This document shows positions 1 to 8,811 of a stretch of 64,000 nucleotides of DNA, piece by piece. The position numbers and the translations under genes were made by a program. How positions within the stretch are numbered: the stretch's first letter is position 1; every line of letters starts with the position of its first letter. The DNA lies in assembly GCA_902543145.1 (NCBI GenBank), contig CACBXG010000001.1, positions 186,001-250,000 on the forward strand, in the 5' to 3' direction. The notes beneath the pieces were generated by a model. That model was given only the letters and a program-made list of their open reading frames with translations. It was not told the origin of the DNA and did not search any database. Source of the stretch: an uncultured SAR116 cluster alpha proteobacterium. Its GTDB lineage: Bacteria; Pseudomonadota; Alphaproteobacteria; Puniceispirillales; Marisalimonadaceae.

Positions 1-2
1 TT

Positions 3-635
3 AATAATAATTTCTACGATGTTCTCATAATCACTGGTGCACCCGTTGAAACTGTTCCTTTTCAAGAAGTAAAATACTGGAATGAATTGAAAGAAATTAT
101 TTCATGGTCTTCTAGAAATATATTTAGAAGAATTGGAGTATGTTGGGGAGCTCAAGCTCTATTAAAAGTCCTTCATAATGTTGAGAAACACTCTATGGAG
201 AAAAAATTATTCGGTGTTTTCGATCATAACTTAAATCAAGAAAAACAATATAGACTAATGCAAGGTTTTATTGATAGATTCCCAATGCCGGTCTCACGCT
301 ATACACAAAATAAAAAGGACGAAATTATACAATCAGGTCTTGAGATACTAGCATTTTCTCCAAGTTCAGGTGTAGGAATGGTTAGATGTCCCAAAACAAA
401 GGATTTGTTCATATTAAATCATTTAGAGTATGATGCTATTACTCTCAAGGATGAATTTTTAAGAGATAAGTCACAAAATACTCAAATTGATATTCCAGCT
501 AATTATTTTCCAAATGACGATATTAGCCTTGAACCAATTAACAGATGGAGACCATACGCATTTTTACTATTTACTAATTTTATAAATGAGGTTTATCAAG
601 ATGTTCCATTCAACTTCACAAAGGTAAGTAATTAA
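3..635 (+). CDS. metA: Homoserine O-acyltransferase MetA, 5' end outside the window
   Basis: This enzyme acylates homoserine in the cytoplasm at the start of methionine synthesis. The reading frame is open from base 3, so the first in-frame ATG at 87 is internal and the N-terminus is missing. Visible family signatures are TGAPVE, the nucleophile in GVCWGAQ, FGVFDH, SRYT, and the His-Glu pair in NHLEYD followed by LRD. The family usually has GH before this pair; here it is NH. The Glu in TGAPVET matches the residue reported to favour acetyl-CoA; Escherichia coli, which uses succinyl-CoA, has Gly there. I therefore infer a homoserine O-acetyltransferase despite the metA family name. The stop codon overlaps that of convergent purK by 4 bases. 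Confidence 0.9.
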   Translation, partial: NNNFYDVLIITGAPVETVPFQEVKYWNELKEIISWSSRNIFRRIGVCWGAQALLKVLHNVEKHSMEKKLFGVFDHNLNQEKQYRLMQGFIDRFPMPVSRYTQNKKDEIIQSGLEILAFSPSSGVGMVRCPKTKDLFILNHLEYDAITLKDEFLRDKSQNTQIDIPANYFPNDDISLEPINRWRPYAFLLFTNFINEVYQDVPFNFTKVSN

Positions 636-1717
636 AGAATTTTTTTATTATAATGTCCCATTTTTCTACCGGGCTTTACATTTTTTTTCCCATAGATATG
701 TAATATATAATTTTGATCTTCATATATACTTACATTGTTTATGTCTTGGCCGATTAGATTTATCATTTCCCATCTACCATTGCATTCAACATCTTTAACT
801 GGTAATCCACATATTGTTCTGACCAAAATATCAAATTGGCTCATATTACAACCATTTAATGTCCAATGAAAAGAATTGTGTGGTCTTGGCGCAATTTCGT
901 TAAATACAATTCTTCCATCTAACAATTCAAATAATTCGAAAGCTAAAACACCATAAAAATTTAAATTTTGTGCTAAATTTTTTGCTTTTATTTTTATGTC
1001 TATTTCAATGTTCGAATCTAAGCAGGTGGGTGCAGTTGTTTTTTTTAATATACCATTTTCATGATAATTTTCAGATAGAGGGAAAAATCCTTCAGAGCCA
1101 TCAAGACTTTTGAAATACATTAAAGAAATTTCTCTTTTAAATTCTAATTTTTCTTCTAAAACACACTCTACCGACCCTAAATTTTCCCAAGCTTCAAAAA
1201 AATTTGAATTTTCATCGATTTTTATCTGTCCCTTTCCATCATACCCTAGAGAGTTAGTCTTAAGTATTCCTTCTTTACTTATTTTTTTAATTGAAGATAT
1301 TAAGTCATCAGTATTTTTAATTAAAAACCATTTTGGAGTGATAAAGCCAGACTTAAGCGCCATTTCTTTTTCTTTAGATCGAATTTGCGCACATCTAAAA
1401 ACTTGACTGCTTGGCACTACTTTTGTTTGGTTAGATAATAATTCAAGTGATTTAGATGGAATGTTTTCAAATTCAGAGGTTGCACAAAATACATCATTAG
1501 AAAATTCGACTAATTTAGCATAATCATTCCATTGACCATATGTAATTTTATCAACAACTGCCTCTGCCGGATTATCACCTTTGGGACAATAAAGATGTGT
1601 TTTATATCCTGCTCTTGAAGCTGATAAAGCTATCATTTTCCCAAGTTGACCTCCTCCAATAATACCGATTACATTTTCATCATTAGGTAAGATCGGAAAA
1701 TTATTTACTTTAGTCAT
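632..1717 (-). CDS. purK: N5-carboxyaminoimidazole ribonucleotide synthase PurK
   Basis: PurK uses ATP and bicarbonate to carboxylate aminoimidazole ribonucleotide in de novo purine synthesis. The 361-residue length is normal. The N-terminus has the nucleotide-binding glycine-rich segment IIGGGQLGKM at about residues 19-28, the middle has ATP-grasp features such as LEEKLEFKREISL, and the C-terminal part carries NEIAPRPHNSFHWT, which is diagnostic for PurK. The start overlaps the end of purE by 8 bases, so the two are translationally coupled and their products act in sequence. The 3' end interlocks with metA on the other strand. Confidence 0.96.
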   Translation of the reverse strand: MTKVNNFPILPNDENVIGIIGGGQLGKMIALSASRAGYKTHLYCPKGDNPAEAVVDKITYGQWNDYAKLVEFSNDVFCATSEFENIPSKSLELLSNQTKVVPSSQVFRCAQIRSKEKEMALKSGFITPKWFLIKNTDDLISSIKKISKEGILKTNSLGYDGKGQIKIDENSNFFEAWENLGSVECVLEEKLEFKREISLMYFKSLDGSEGFFPLSENYHENGILKKTTAPTCLDSNIEIDIKIKAKNLAQNLNFYGVLAFELFELLDGRIVFNEIAPRPHNSFHWTLNGCNMSQFDILVRTICGLPVKDVECNGRWEMINLIGQDINNVSIYEDQNYILHIYGKKNVKPGRKMGHYNKKIL

Positions 1718-2216
1718 TTTTTAGTTTTGGTGTAAGTGGAACATTTTCTGTTTGGGAAGATAGCCAATTTGTTAGTTTTGTATTTATTGCTTTGTTAGAT
1801 AAACTTAAAATTTTAGCAGCATAAACAGCTGCATTAATAGCGCCAGCTTTCCCAATGGACATTGTTGCTACAGGAACCCCACCAGGCATTTGGACTATTG
1901 ATAAAAGACTGTCTAGGCCATTTAGTGAAGAACTTTGAATTGGCACACCTATAACTGGTAATTCAGTATGTGAGGCAACCATACCAGGAAGGTGAGCGGC
2001 ACCTCCAGCACCCGCAATAACAATCTGAATTGAATTTTCCCGTGCATTTTTTGCAAAATCATTCATTCTGTCAGGAGTCCTGTGTGCAGATATAATTTTA
2101 GTAGTAAAAGGAATGTTAAGTTTTTTTAAAATTTCTTCTGAAAATTTCATAGTTTCCCAATCACTTTGGCTTCCCATGATAATAGCAACTGATGGTGTTA
2201 TATTCTGATAATTCAT
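1710..2216 (-). CDS. purE: N5-carboxyaminoimidazole ribonucleotide mutase PurE (class I)
   Basis: PurE converts the unstable PurK product to 4-carboxyaminoimidazole ribonucleotide. The 168-residue protein has the family motifs MGSQSDWETM (about residues 14-23), SAHRTPDRM with the catalytic His, and GAGGAAHLPGMVASHT. It precedes purK in the transcript and overlaps it by 8 bases. Presence of purK supports the two-step class I route rather than direct carbon dioxide use. Nothing unusual is visible in the sequence. Confidence 0.97.
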   Translation of the reverse strand: MNYQNITPSVAIIMGSQSDWETMKFSEEILKKLNIPFTTKIISAHRTPDRMNDFAKNARENSIQIVIAGAGGAAHLPGMVASHTELPVIGVPIQSSSLNGLDSLLSIVQMPGGVPVATMSIGKAGAINAAVYAAKILSLSNKAINTKLTNWLSSQTENVPLTPKLKND

Positions 2217-2261
2217 GTTTTTTCTCTAAAAAATAATAAAAATTTAATAAATTACACGAAA

Positions 2262-2822
2262 TTAATTATTTGTAGGAATACTCTCATCATTGTGAGCATC
2301 TATTGAGCCTCCAGCTTTTATGATTGCTTCATCTAAATCCTCTTGAGTACACAAACTTAATAAGACAGGGTGTTTAGCGGTAATATTGGAAATGTTCCAA
2401 TGACTTCTAGTTCTAATTTTTTCAATAGTATCCTTTGTAGTTCCAATTAATTTTGAGATTTGATTGTTTTTTACTTCAGGATGATTTTTAACAATCCAAG
2501 CAATTGCATCTGGTTTATCGCCTCTTCTTGCTAGTGGTATATATTTAGGACCTTTATTCTTACTTTTAGTTTCAGGCAAGGAGGAATTAGATTTCGTAAG
2601 AAACAAAGAAGTATCGTTACAACACTTGTCAATTTCTTCTTGTGAAAGTTGTCCATTTAGTATCGGATCAAATCCCATAATCCCTTGACCAACATCACCA
2701 TCTGCAATAGCTTGAACTTCTAAAACATGGAGGCTACAAAACTCTGCAATTTGTTCAAAAGTTAATGTAGTATTATCAATCAACCAAACAGCTGTTGCTT
2801 TTGGCATGAGTAATGATGTCAT
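2262..2822 (-). CDS. DUF1013 / TrcR-like cell-cycle regulator
   Basis: This 186-residue cytoplasmic protein has the hallmarks of the alphaproteobacterial DUF1013 family: the N-terminal MPKATAVWLIDNT segment, the FDPILNGQLS stretch, and a central GPKYIPLARRGDKPDAIAWI block followed by a helix-turn-helix-like region (SKLIGTTKDTIEKIRTRSHW). The family has been named TrcR and linked to cell-cycle transcription; that assignment is from family knowledge, not from this sequence. It lies 45 bases upstream of purE on the same strand and may be cotranscribed with purEK. No membrane segment or signal peptide is seen. Confidence 0.85.
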   Translation of the reverse strand: MTSLLMPKATAVWLIDNTTLTFEQIAEFCSLHVLEVQAIADGDVGQGIMGFDPILNGQLSQEEIDKCCNDTSLFLTKSNSSLPETKSKNKGPKYIPLARRGDKPDAIAWIVKNHPEVKNNQISKLIGTTKDTIEKIRTRSHWNISNITAKHPVLLSLCTQEDLDEAIIKAGGSIDAHNDESIPTNN

Positions 2823-2982
2823 TTTCTAAACTCCAATTAATCGTAACTGAATTAAAAAAATTCAAATTAAAATAATAATATATTTAAATAACACAAACTG
2901 AGATTTGTATAAGTTCAAAAATAATATTGCAGACTAAGTAATATAATTTAGTTTAATCAAAACATTTGTCAATCTAAGAAGT

Positions 2983-3888
2983 TTAGATTTTTCTTGGAAG
3001 AGGAAGCATGTAACTAGGAAAATTAATTTTTATCTTTGAACTACAAAAATCACATTCTAATTTATTATTTTCTTCAAAGAAATATAATTGAGATAATTTT
3101 ATTTTGGCTATGCCATACCAAATATCATCTTCCTTATTTAATAACAATGCAATTACTTCACCAATATTCCTTGTTTCTAGAAAAATTTTATTGTCAATTT
3201 TATCTAAATCTGCGAATGAAAAGCTTTTATTTTTAAAATAAATAGGGACATACTTTCGTTTTACTAATCCCTTATATTTAATTCTTGCATTAACCTCTTG
3301 GCCAATAAAACATCCTTTTTCAAAACTAATTCCACCTAACAAATCAAGATTAATTTCCATAGGAAGTGTTGTGTTAATTTCTATTTCTTTTGTTCCTTCA
3401 GGAATACAATTTTTATATCTGATCAAATCATACCAATTTGATGTGTAATTCTTAACTATCGAATTTATGGGGTTTTTCACATAATAAATTCTATTAATAT
3501 TAATGTTTGTATTTGAAAATCTTCTATCTCTTAGTAAATTTTCAGAACATTTTGGGTTGATTGATACATGAACATAATAATTTGTTTTTTCAATTTTTAC
3601 TTCTTTCCTTAAGTTATACATATTTAGTTTTTTAATTAGCTCATCTTCACAAAATAAATCATATTCAATAAGAATTGATTTGTATTCTGAATATTTTTTA
3701 AAATCTAGACTTACTAGCATGTCATACAAAACTTTACCTTGGGGAGACAGTAATGCTGCAGGTATAGTCTCTAATGGTTTTAGTTTAGAAATATCAGATG
3801 TTAGAATATTATTTAAAAAATCTACACAATTTAATCCTGAAACTTTTAAAACTTTTCTATTTTCTAGATAAAGATTTTCTTGAAACAT
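2983..3888 (-). CDS. ygfZ: YgfZ/GcvT-type folate-binding Fe-S maturation protein
   Basis: YgfZ proteins bind tetrahydrofolate and help assemble or repair certain Fe-S enzymes. The 301-residue protein carries the diagnostic K-G-C-F-I-G-Q-E motif with its conserved Cys at roughly residue 193, followed by VNARIKYKG. The N-terminal FLNNILTSDI and LSPQGKVLYDM segments also match the family. The rest is diverged and AT-rich. It starts 2 bases after the leuA stop, so it is probably the second gene of a leuA transcript. LeuA itself has no Fe-S cluster, but the next leucine enzyme, isopropylmalate isomerase, does; that link is only an inference. Confidence 0.87.
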   Translation of the reverse strand: MFQENLYLENRKVLKVSGLNCVDFLNNILTSDISKLKPLETIPAALLSPQGKVLYDMLVSLDFKKYSEYKSILIEYDLFCEDELIKKLNMYNLRKEVKIEKTNYYVHVSINPKCSENLLRDRRFSNTNININRIYYVKNPINSIVKNYTSNWYDLIRYKNCIPEGTKEIEINTTLPMEINLDLLGGISFEKGCFIGQEVNARIKYKGLVKRKYVPIYFKNKSFSFADLDKIDNKIFLETRNIGEVIALLLNKEDDIWYGIAKIKLSQLYFFEENNKLECDFCSSKIKINFPSYMLPLPRKI

Positions 3889-3890
3889 TT

Positions 3891-5558
3891 TTAAATATTG
3901 ATCTTATTAATTGCACTTAAGACTGCAAGTATAGGTGCTACAGTTATACTTGTATTAATCCCACATCCATAAATTGAGTCCTTGCCATCATTAATTTTAA
4001 GTTCAACGTAAGCTGAAGATTCAGCTTTGGAGGTTGCACTTCTAGTGTTTTGACCAAAGTCTTCTAATGTAAAATTCAAATCAAAATTTTCTCTCATCCC
4101 ATTTACAAAAGCTGAAATTGGCCCGTTGCCTTGAGAAGAAAATTGATATAGTTTATCATTGAAATTAACCTTTGCGTTAATTATTTCAAGATTGTCTTTC
4201 CTATTAGCACCCTCAACTTTAAAATCAATTAATTGAAATGGCTTTTGCAGAATAAAATTGTCATTAAAAGTTGTCCATATAATGTCACTTGTAATTTCGT
4301 TACCAGTTTCATCTGCTATCTTTTGTACTTTTGAAGATAATTCAACTTCTGCTCCTTTTGGCAATCTTATTTGGTAATCTGATTCTAACAACCAAGCTGT
4401 ACCCCCTTTACCTGATTGGCTATTAACGCGAATTATAGCTTCATAAGTTCTCCCAATATCAGCTGGGTCAATTGGTAAATATGGAACAGCCCATTTTTTT
4501 GATGGAGATTTTTCCATATTATCCATACCTTTTCTTATTGCATCTTGATGACTTCCAGAAAAGGCTGTATGCACTAAAGTACCCGCATATGGATGTCTTT
4601 GATGAACAGGTAGTCTATTACAAAACTCAGCCGTATCAATTAGGTCATTTATCTTGCTAAAATCTATATTAGGATTAATACCTTGAGTAAATAAATTCAG
4701 TCCAAGTGTTACAAGGTCTACATTTCCAGTTCTTTCTCCATTACCAAACAAAGTTCCTTCAACTCTATCTGCACCTGCCATTAACCCTAATTCAGTTGCT
4801 GCTATTGCAGTACCTCGGTCATTATGAGGATGAAGGGATAAAATCACCCTTTTTCTATTACTAAAATTATCTCCCATCCATTCTATTTGGTCAGCGTGAA
4901 TATTTGGAGTAGACATTTCAACAGTCGCAGGTAGGTTTATTATAACAGGATTTTGCTCGCTTGCTTCCCAAACATCTAAAACAGACTCACAAACTTCTAA
5001 TGCATATGGTAACTCTGTTCCAGTAAAGCTCTCTGGAGAATATTGCAATCTAATGTTGGATTTTTCCAATTTATATAATTGATCTGAAATTATTTTAGCC
5101 CCATCAGTTGCTATTTTTTTTACTCCGTCCATGGATTCCTTAAAAACAATTTCTCTTTGCAGGGTGCTAGTTGAATTGTAAAGGTGAATAATTGCATTTT
5201 TGCAATCTTTCAAACTTTCAACAGTTTTTTCAATCAAAGATTTTCTGGATTGAGTTAAGACCTGAACAGTAACATCCTCTGGAATATGATTATCAGTAAT
5301 TAATTCTCTTACAAAATTAAAATCTGTTTCAGATGCTGAAGGAAAGCCAATTTCTATTTCTTTAAATCCTATTTTAACTAAATGTTTAAACATGCGCATT
5401 TTCCTGACTGAATCCATCGGTTCAACCAGAGCTTGATTGCCATCTCTTAAATCCACTGAACACCAGATTGGTGCACTAGTTATGGTTTTATTAGGCCATT
5501 TTCTATCTGAAATTTTTACAGTTGGATAAGCACTGTATTTTTCGTATTTATTTTTCAT
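3891..5558 (-). CDS. leuA: 2-isopropylmalate synthase LeuA (long form)
   Basis: LeuA condenses acetyl-CoA and 2-oxoisovalerate in the first committed step of leucine synthesis. The 555-residue length and the N-terminal YSAYPTVKISDRKWP segment place it in the long (type 2) group. The catalytic barrel shows WCSVDLRDGNQAL near residue 33, the metal-binding HPHNDRG, and the GTLFGNGERTGNVD loop. The last 120 or so residues form the allosteric leucine-sensing domain. The 265-base gap to divergent lepA contains a candidate promoter, leader peptide and hairpin, annotated separately. Confidence 0.96.
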   Translation of the reverse strand: MKNKYEKYSAYPTVKISDRKWPNKTITSAPIWCSVDLRDGNQALVEPMDSVRKMRMFKHLVKIGFKEIEIGFPSASETDFNFVRELITDNHIPEDVTVQVLTQSRKSLIEKTVESLKDCKNAIIHLYNSTSTLQREIVFKESMDGVKKIATDGAKIISDQLYKLEKSNIRLQYSPESFTGTELPYALEVCESVLDVWEASEQNPVIINLPATVEMSTPNIHADQIEWMGDNFSNRKRVILSLHPHNDRGTAIAATELGLMAGADRVEGTLFGNGERTGNVDLVTLGLNLFTQGINPNIDFSKINDLIDTAEFCNRLPVHQRHPYAGTLVHTAFSGSHQDAIRKGMDNMEKSPSKKWAVPYLPIDPADIGRTYEAIIRVNSQSGKGGTAWLLESDYQIRLPKGAEVELSSKVQKIADETGNEITSDIIWTTFNDNFILQKPFQLIDFKVEGANRKDNLEIINAKVNFNDKLYQFSSQGNGPISAFVNGMRENFDLNFTLEDFGQNTRSATSKAESSAYVELKINDGKDSIYGCGINTSITVAPILAVLSAINKINI

Positions 5559-5596
5559 AATTCTTTACCTTATATTAAGTTCAAAATTTAATTTGT

Positions 5597-5689
5597 TTAT
5601 TTATTAATAATCATCCCGGACTCCTTAGAGCACGGGTTTCTTAATAAATTTAGAACCTTAACAGGAATTGAATTATAGTTTTCATACAT
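5597..5689 (-). CDS. Candidate leuA leader peptide (30 residues)
   Basis: A short reading frame starts at the ATG 5689-5687 and ends with TAA at 5599-5597, 38 bases before leuA. It encodes 30 residues with three Leu codons close together (VLNLLRN), immediately before a GC-rich hairpin at 5615-5636. Spacing from the candidate promoter would make it nearly leaderless, as described for some alphaproteobacterial leader peptides. An overlapping alternative frame (5685-5650) encodes 11 residues ending FLLRF, with two adjacent Leu codons. Either could let leucyl-tRNA supply control leuA. No ribosome-binding site is visible, so the assignment is tentative. Confidence 0.38.
   Translation of the reverse strand: MYENYNSIPVKVLNLLRNPCSKESGMIINK
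5615..5636 (-). promoter_or_regulatory. GC-rich hairpin in the leuA 5' leader
   Basis: Read on the minus strand, CCCG pairs with CGGG and CTC with GAG around a TAAG loop, with a symmetric 2x2 internal loop. It is the only GC-rich patch in this leader. No U-run follows, so it is not a classic terminator. The 3' side contains AAGGAG six bases before an ATG, so the hairpin would hide a good ribosome-binding site. An attenuation or translational switch is plausible but unproven. Confidence 0.45.
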
Positions 5690-5698
5690 AATAATATA

Positions 5699-5728
5699 AC
5701 AATATCAACTGTATGAATATTTAGTCAA
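5699..5728 (-). promoter_or_regulatory. Candidate leuA promoter
   Basis: On the minus strand TTGACT (5728-5723) lies 18 bases from TATTGT (5704-5699). The -35 match is good and the -10 has four of six consensus bases. The predicted transcription start would fall almost at the ATG of the candidate leader peptide. Confidence 0.35.
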
Positions 5729-5823
5729 GTTATTAGAGTTTTTGTATAAATTTTAAATATTGCAAAATTAATTTTTTAAAACTAATTTGCTCTATATATT
5801 CAAAAAATTTTTGTAGGAAATTA

Positions 5824-7626
5824 ATGACAGATATTAATCTAATAAGGAATTTTTCTATTATAGCACATATTGATCATGGTAAATCAACCCTTGCCGATAG
5901 ATTAATACAAGAATGTAAGGGATTAGCTGATAGAGAGATGAAAGATCAAGTTCTTGACAATATGGAAATTGAGAGGGAAAGAGGTATAACAATCAAAGCT
6001 CAGACGGTCAGGTTATTATACAAGCATACTGATAATAAAACTTACACTCTAAATTTAATGGATACTCCTGGTCATGTAGACTTTGCATATGAGGTTTCTA
6101 GATCTCTTTCAGCATGTGAGGGATCACTTCTTGTGGTAGATTCTTCACAAGGAGTTGAAGCACAAACTTTAGCAAATGTTTATCAAGCAATAGATGTAAA
6201 TCATGAAATTGTAACTGTACTTAATAAAATAGATTTACCTGCTTCTGAGCCAGATAGGATTAGAAAACAGATTGAAGATGTAATTGGCTTACCTGGTGAA
6301 GATGGGATTGAGGTGTCAGCTAAAACAGGACAAGGTATAAAAGAAGTGTTATCTTCTTTAGTTGAAAAATTAGCTCCTCCAAAGGGTAATCCCAATGCTC
6401 CTTTGCAAGCTCTTTTAATCGATAGCTGGTATGACCCTTATTTAGGTGTGTTAACATTAGTAAGAGTTGTAAATGGAAGTTTAAAAAAAGGTCAAAAGAT
6501 AAGATTTATGTCAACCAAGGTTTCTCACACTATTGAAAAACTTGGAATTTTTACTCCTAAAATTATAAATGTTGATGAGCTAGGACCTGGAGAAATAGGT
6601 TTTATTACAGCTTCAGTTAAAACAGTAGCAGATTGTAAAGTTGGAGACACAATTACTGAGGAAAGAAATCCAGTTCAAACTATGTTACCTGGTTTCAAAC
6701 CCTCTGTACCAGTTGTTTTTTGTGGATTATTCCCTATGGATAATGCTCAATTTTCTGACTTAAGAGAGGCGTTAAGTAAATTGTCTTTAAATGATGCATC
6801 ATTTAGTTTTGAAGCTGAAACCTCAGCTGCTTTAGGATTTGGTTTTAGATGTGGATTTTTAGGCCTCTTGCATATGGAAATTATAAGAGAGAGATTATCT
6901 AGGGAGTTTAACTTAGAATTAATCTCAACAGCTCCATCAGTAGTTTATAAAGTGCATAAAAATGATAATACAAGCGATCTGCTTCATAATCCTGCAGATT
7001 TACCAGATGTAAATCATATTAACTTTATAGAAGAGCCATGGATTAAAGCAACTATTCTGGTTCCAGATGAATATGTTGGATCAGTTTTGACTTTATGTAC
7101 TGAAAGAAGAGGAGAGCAGATAGATCTTACCTATGCAGGAGCTAGGGCTATGGTGGTTTATAAATTACCATTAAATGAAGTTGTTTTTGATTTTTATGAT
7201 AAATTAAAAAGTATGACATCAGGTTATGCTAGCTTTGACTATCAAATTGACAATTATAAAAAAGGGGATCTTGTTCGCGTATCAATTTTAGTGAATGGAG
7301 ATCCTGTAGATGCTCTTGCAATGATTTCTCACAGAGAACAGGCCGAAACAAGGGGAAGAGCAATATGCACAAGATTAAAAGATCTTATACCTAGACAACT
7401 ATTTAAGGTAGCTTTGCAAGCAGCAATTGGTGGAAAAGTTATAGCAAGAGAAACTATATCAGCGATGAGAAAAGATGTTACTGCAAAATGTTACGGTGGG
7501 GATATAACTCGAAAGAAGAAGCTTTTAGAAAAACAAAAAGCAGGGAAAAAAAGAATGAGAGAATTTGGAAGCGTAGAGATACCTCAAAATGCTTTTTTTG
7601 AAGCCTTAAAAATGGGTGATAAATAG
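5824..7626 (+). CDS. lepA: Elongation factor 4 (LepA) back-translocating GTPase
   Basis: LepA is a ribosome-associated GTPase related to EF-G. The 600-residue protein is full length. It has the G1 loop AHIDHGKST at residues 14-22, the switch segment [23 protein letters not shown], and the LepA-specific C-terminus ([21 protein letters not shown], conserved across the family). The start ATG follows a GTAGGAAATTA context with a weak ribosome-binding site. It is transcribed divergently from leuA. No odd features were seen. Confidence 0.98.
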   Translation: MTDINLIRNFSIIAHIDHGKSTLADRLIQECKGLADREMKDQVLDNMEIERERGITIKAQTVRLLYKHTDNKTYTLNLMDTPGHVDFAYEVSRSLSACEGSLLVVDSSQGVEAQTLANVYQAIDVNHEIVTVLNKIDLPASEPDRIRKQIEDVIGLPGEDGIEVSAKTGQGIKEVLSSLVEKLAPPKGNPNAPLQALLIDSWYDPYLGVLTLVRVVNGSLKKGQKIRFMSTKVSHTIEKLGIFTPKIINVDELGPGEIGFITASVKTVADCKVGDTITEERNPVQTMLPGFKPSVPVVFCGLFPMDNAQFSDLREALSKLSLNDASFSFEAETSAALGFGFRCGFLGLLHMEIIRERLSREFNLELISTAPSVVYKVHKNDNTSDLLHNPADLPDVNHINFIEEPWIKATILVPDEYVGSVLTLCTERRGEQIDLTYAGARAMVVYKLPLNEVVFDFYDKLKSMTSGYASFDYQIDNYKKGDLVRVSILVNGDPVDALAMISHREQAETRGRAICTRLKDLIPRQLFKVALQAAIGGKVIARETISAMRKDVTAKCYGGDITRKKKLLEKQKAGKKRMREFGSVEIPQNAFFEALKMGDK

Positions 7627-7643
7627 TTGGTAAAAGTTATGTT

Positions 7644-7994
7644 TTAAAGTTTAGTATTGTCTCTTTTTCTTGATGATTTTTTAAGTCCTAAAGCAATAAA
7701 AACAAAACTTAATGTGGCTAATATAACTGCAGCAGGCATTAACAATATTGAAGATATAAAAGGATGCCATATAAACCCTGAACAATCTAGAATATCTAAT
7801 GCCGAACATGGATCAACATATCGACTTACAATTGATTCTGCAATTTGAAGGCTATTGGGAGCAAAATGAAACCAAAATTGGCCTAGTTGAGTAATTTCAT
7901 TCCTACCCTCTATTTGTAAAACAATATCAAAATAATTACTTATAAGAGTAAGAATAAATGAACATATTCCAAATAAAATTAAAATTCTTCCCAT
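7644..7994 (-). CDS. Small membrane protein of unknown function
   Basis: This 116-residue protein has three or so hydrophobic helices: an N-terminal one (GRILILFGICSFILTLI), a possible middle one, and a C-terminal one (SILLMPAAVILATLSFVFIALGL). Two Cys lie in the central loop (DPCSALDILDCSG), which could form a disulfide outside the membrane. The tail is basic. I chose the ATG at 7994; a GTG two codons upstream at 8000 is equally possible because neither has a clear ribosome-binding site. It is convergent with lepA. I do not recognise the family. Confidence 0.6.
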   Translation of the reverse strand: MGRILILFGICSFILTLISNYFDIVLQIEGRNEITQLGQFWFHFAPNSLQIAESIVSRYVDPCSALDILDCSGFIWHPFISSILLMPAAVILATLSFVFIALGLKKSSRKRDNTKL

Positions 7995-8119
7995 TATCAC
8001 TTTGTAAAGTCCGTTTATAATTATAAATTTAATCTAAAACGTATAAAAAATATTTCAATATAATAATAACTTATATTACCTTGCTCGAGAAAAAATGTTG
8101 ATGTAAAATTCTAATTTTT

Positions 8120-8209
8120 GGAGGGGTGGCCGAGCGGTTTAAGGCGCACGCCTGGAAAGCGTGTTGGGGTTAACGCCTCTCAAGGGTTCGAATCCCTTCC
8201 TCTCCGCCA
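8120..8209 (+). tRNA. tRNA-Ser (anticodon GGA)
   Basis: The acceptor strands GGAGGGG and CCTCTCC pair with one G-T wobble, followed by discriminator G and an encoded CCA. The anticodon stem CACGC/GCGTG encloses the loop CTGGAAA, giving anticodon GGA. A long variable arm, typical of serine tRNAs, lies between the anticodon stem and the GGTTCGAATC T-loop. The 3' end is imperfectly repeated at 11549-11574, so this gene appears to have been an integration site. Confidence 0.97.
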
Positions 8210-8227
8210 CTAATTATCCATAAACAT
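8202..8227 (+). repeat. Left attachment-like repeat (tRNA-Ser 3' end)
   Basis: It starts with CTCCGCCA of the tRNA and continues into TAATTAT and CATAAA. It matches 11549-11574 at 23 of 26 positions. Confidence 0.6.
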
Positions 8228-8263
8228 ATAATTTTAAAGAATATAATTTAGTTTAGTATATTC

Positions 8264-8284
8264 TACCCACAATTTTACCCACAA
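8264..8284 (+). repeat. Two direct TACCCACAA repeats near the left island end
   Basis: TACCCACAA occurs at 8264-8272 and 8276-8284, 12 bases apart, about 55 bases from the tRNA end. Short direct repeats at this position can be integrase arm-binding sites; that role is inferred only from position. Confidence 0.5.
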
Positions 8285-8307
8285 CAAAAATGTAATTTTA
8301 ACTCTAA

Positions 8308-8436
8308 TTTTCTCCAGGGGTTACTGCACCCTTTCCCCAATCAACTTTAGTTAATCATCAAGGAGGTCAGCGCATTGATCGTAGTCCATGGAACACTGAC
8401 CAGGGTTCAATGGTAGGTTGGCGGAAATTTTGTTAG
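8308..8436 (+). pseudogene. Unrecognised coding fragment, 3' end of a lost gene
   Basis: A frame of 42 codons opens right after a stop (8305-8307) and ends at TAG 8434-8436. Its product (STLVNHQGGQRIDRSPW, later GSMVGWRKFC) looks like folded protein, and its base composition is less AT-rich than its surroundings. There is no usable start codon near the 5' end, so it looks like a C-terminal remnant, perhaps of foreign origin. I do not recognise the family. Confidence 0.4.
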
Positions 8437-8811
8437 GTAAATTTGTTTGTAACTTATATTCAATGACTTAAAGCAAGAAGCAATATCAAGGATGTTTAAA
8501 AAATGTAAACTATTCTTAGTAAAGCATTTATACCTAAAAATTGTCCTACTTTAGCAAAGTTTGTTTTCAAAATATTTAATTATAGTGGCTTAGTAGTGTC
8601 TGAGTTCAAAAGTGATCAAAATATATAAGTAGTATAATTAATGGTATTAGCGATAATTGACAACTTGTTGGTTAAATTAAAGGAAGTTACGTATCACATT
8701 GACTCATATCGTACTACAGACATTTAATAATAGTTTAATTGAAGTGTAAATTAAATTTAATAATTACTCTAAATATTTAATTTTGATTTTAATTATTTTT
8801 TAGGAGGAACC

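Larger units (their letters stand above)
8210..8811. other. 602-base stretch without an intact gene
   Basis: This holds the end of the left attachment-like repeat, two TACCCACAA repeats, one unrecognised coding fragment (8308-8436), and about 370 bases of AT-rich DNA leading to a strong ribosome-binding site (TAGGAGGAACC) for the gene at 8812. A second open stretch of about 35 codons ends near 8628 (SKAFIPKNCPTLAKF and on); it lacks a start and I could not identify it. Confidence 0.6.

Noticed and set aside
87-635. ATG at 87 as the metA start
   Set aside because: The frame is open to base 3 and the upstream residues (YDVLIITGAPVE) are conserved MetA sequence, so the gene is cut by the window edge.
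5615-5636. SAM-II or another known riboswitch upstream of leuA
   Set aside because: The sequence does not match the SAM-II or guanidine-II consensus that I know, and the gene is for leucine; a leader-peptide device fits better.
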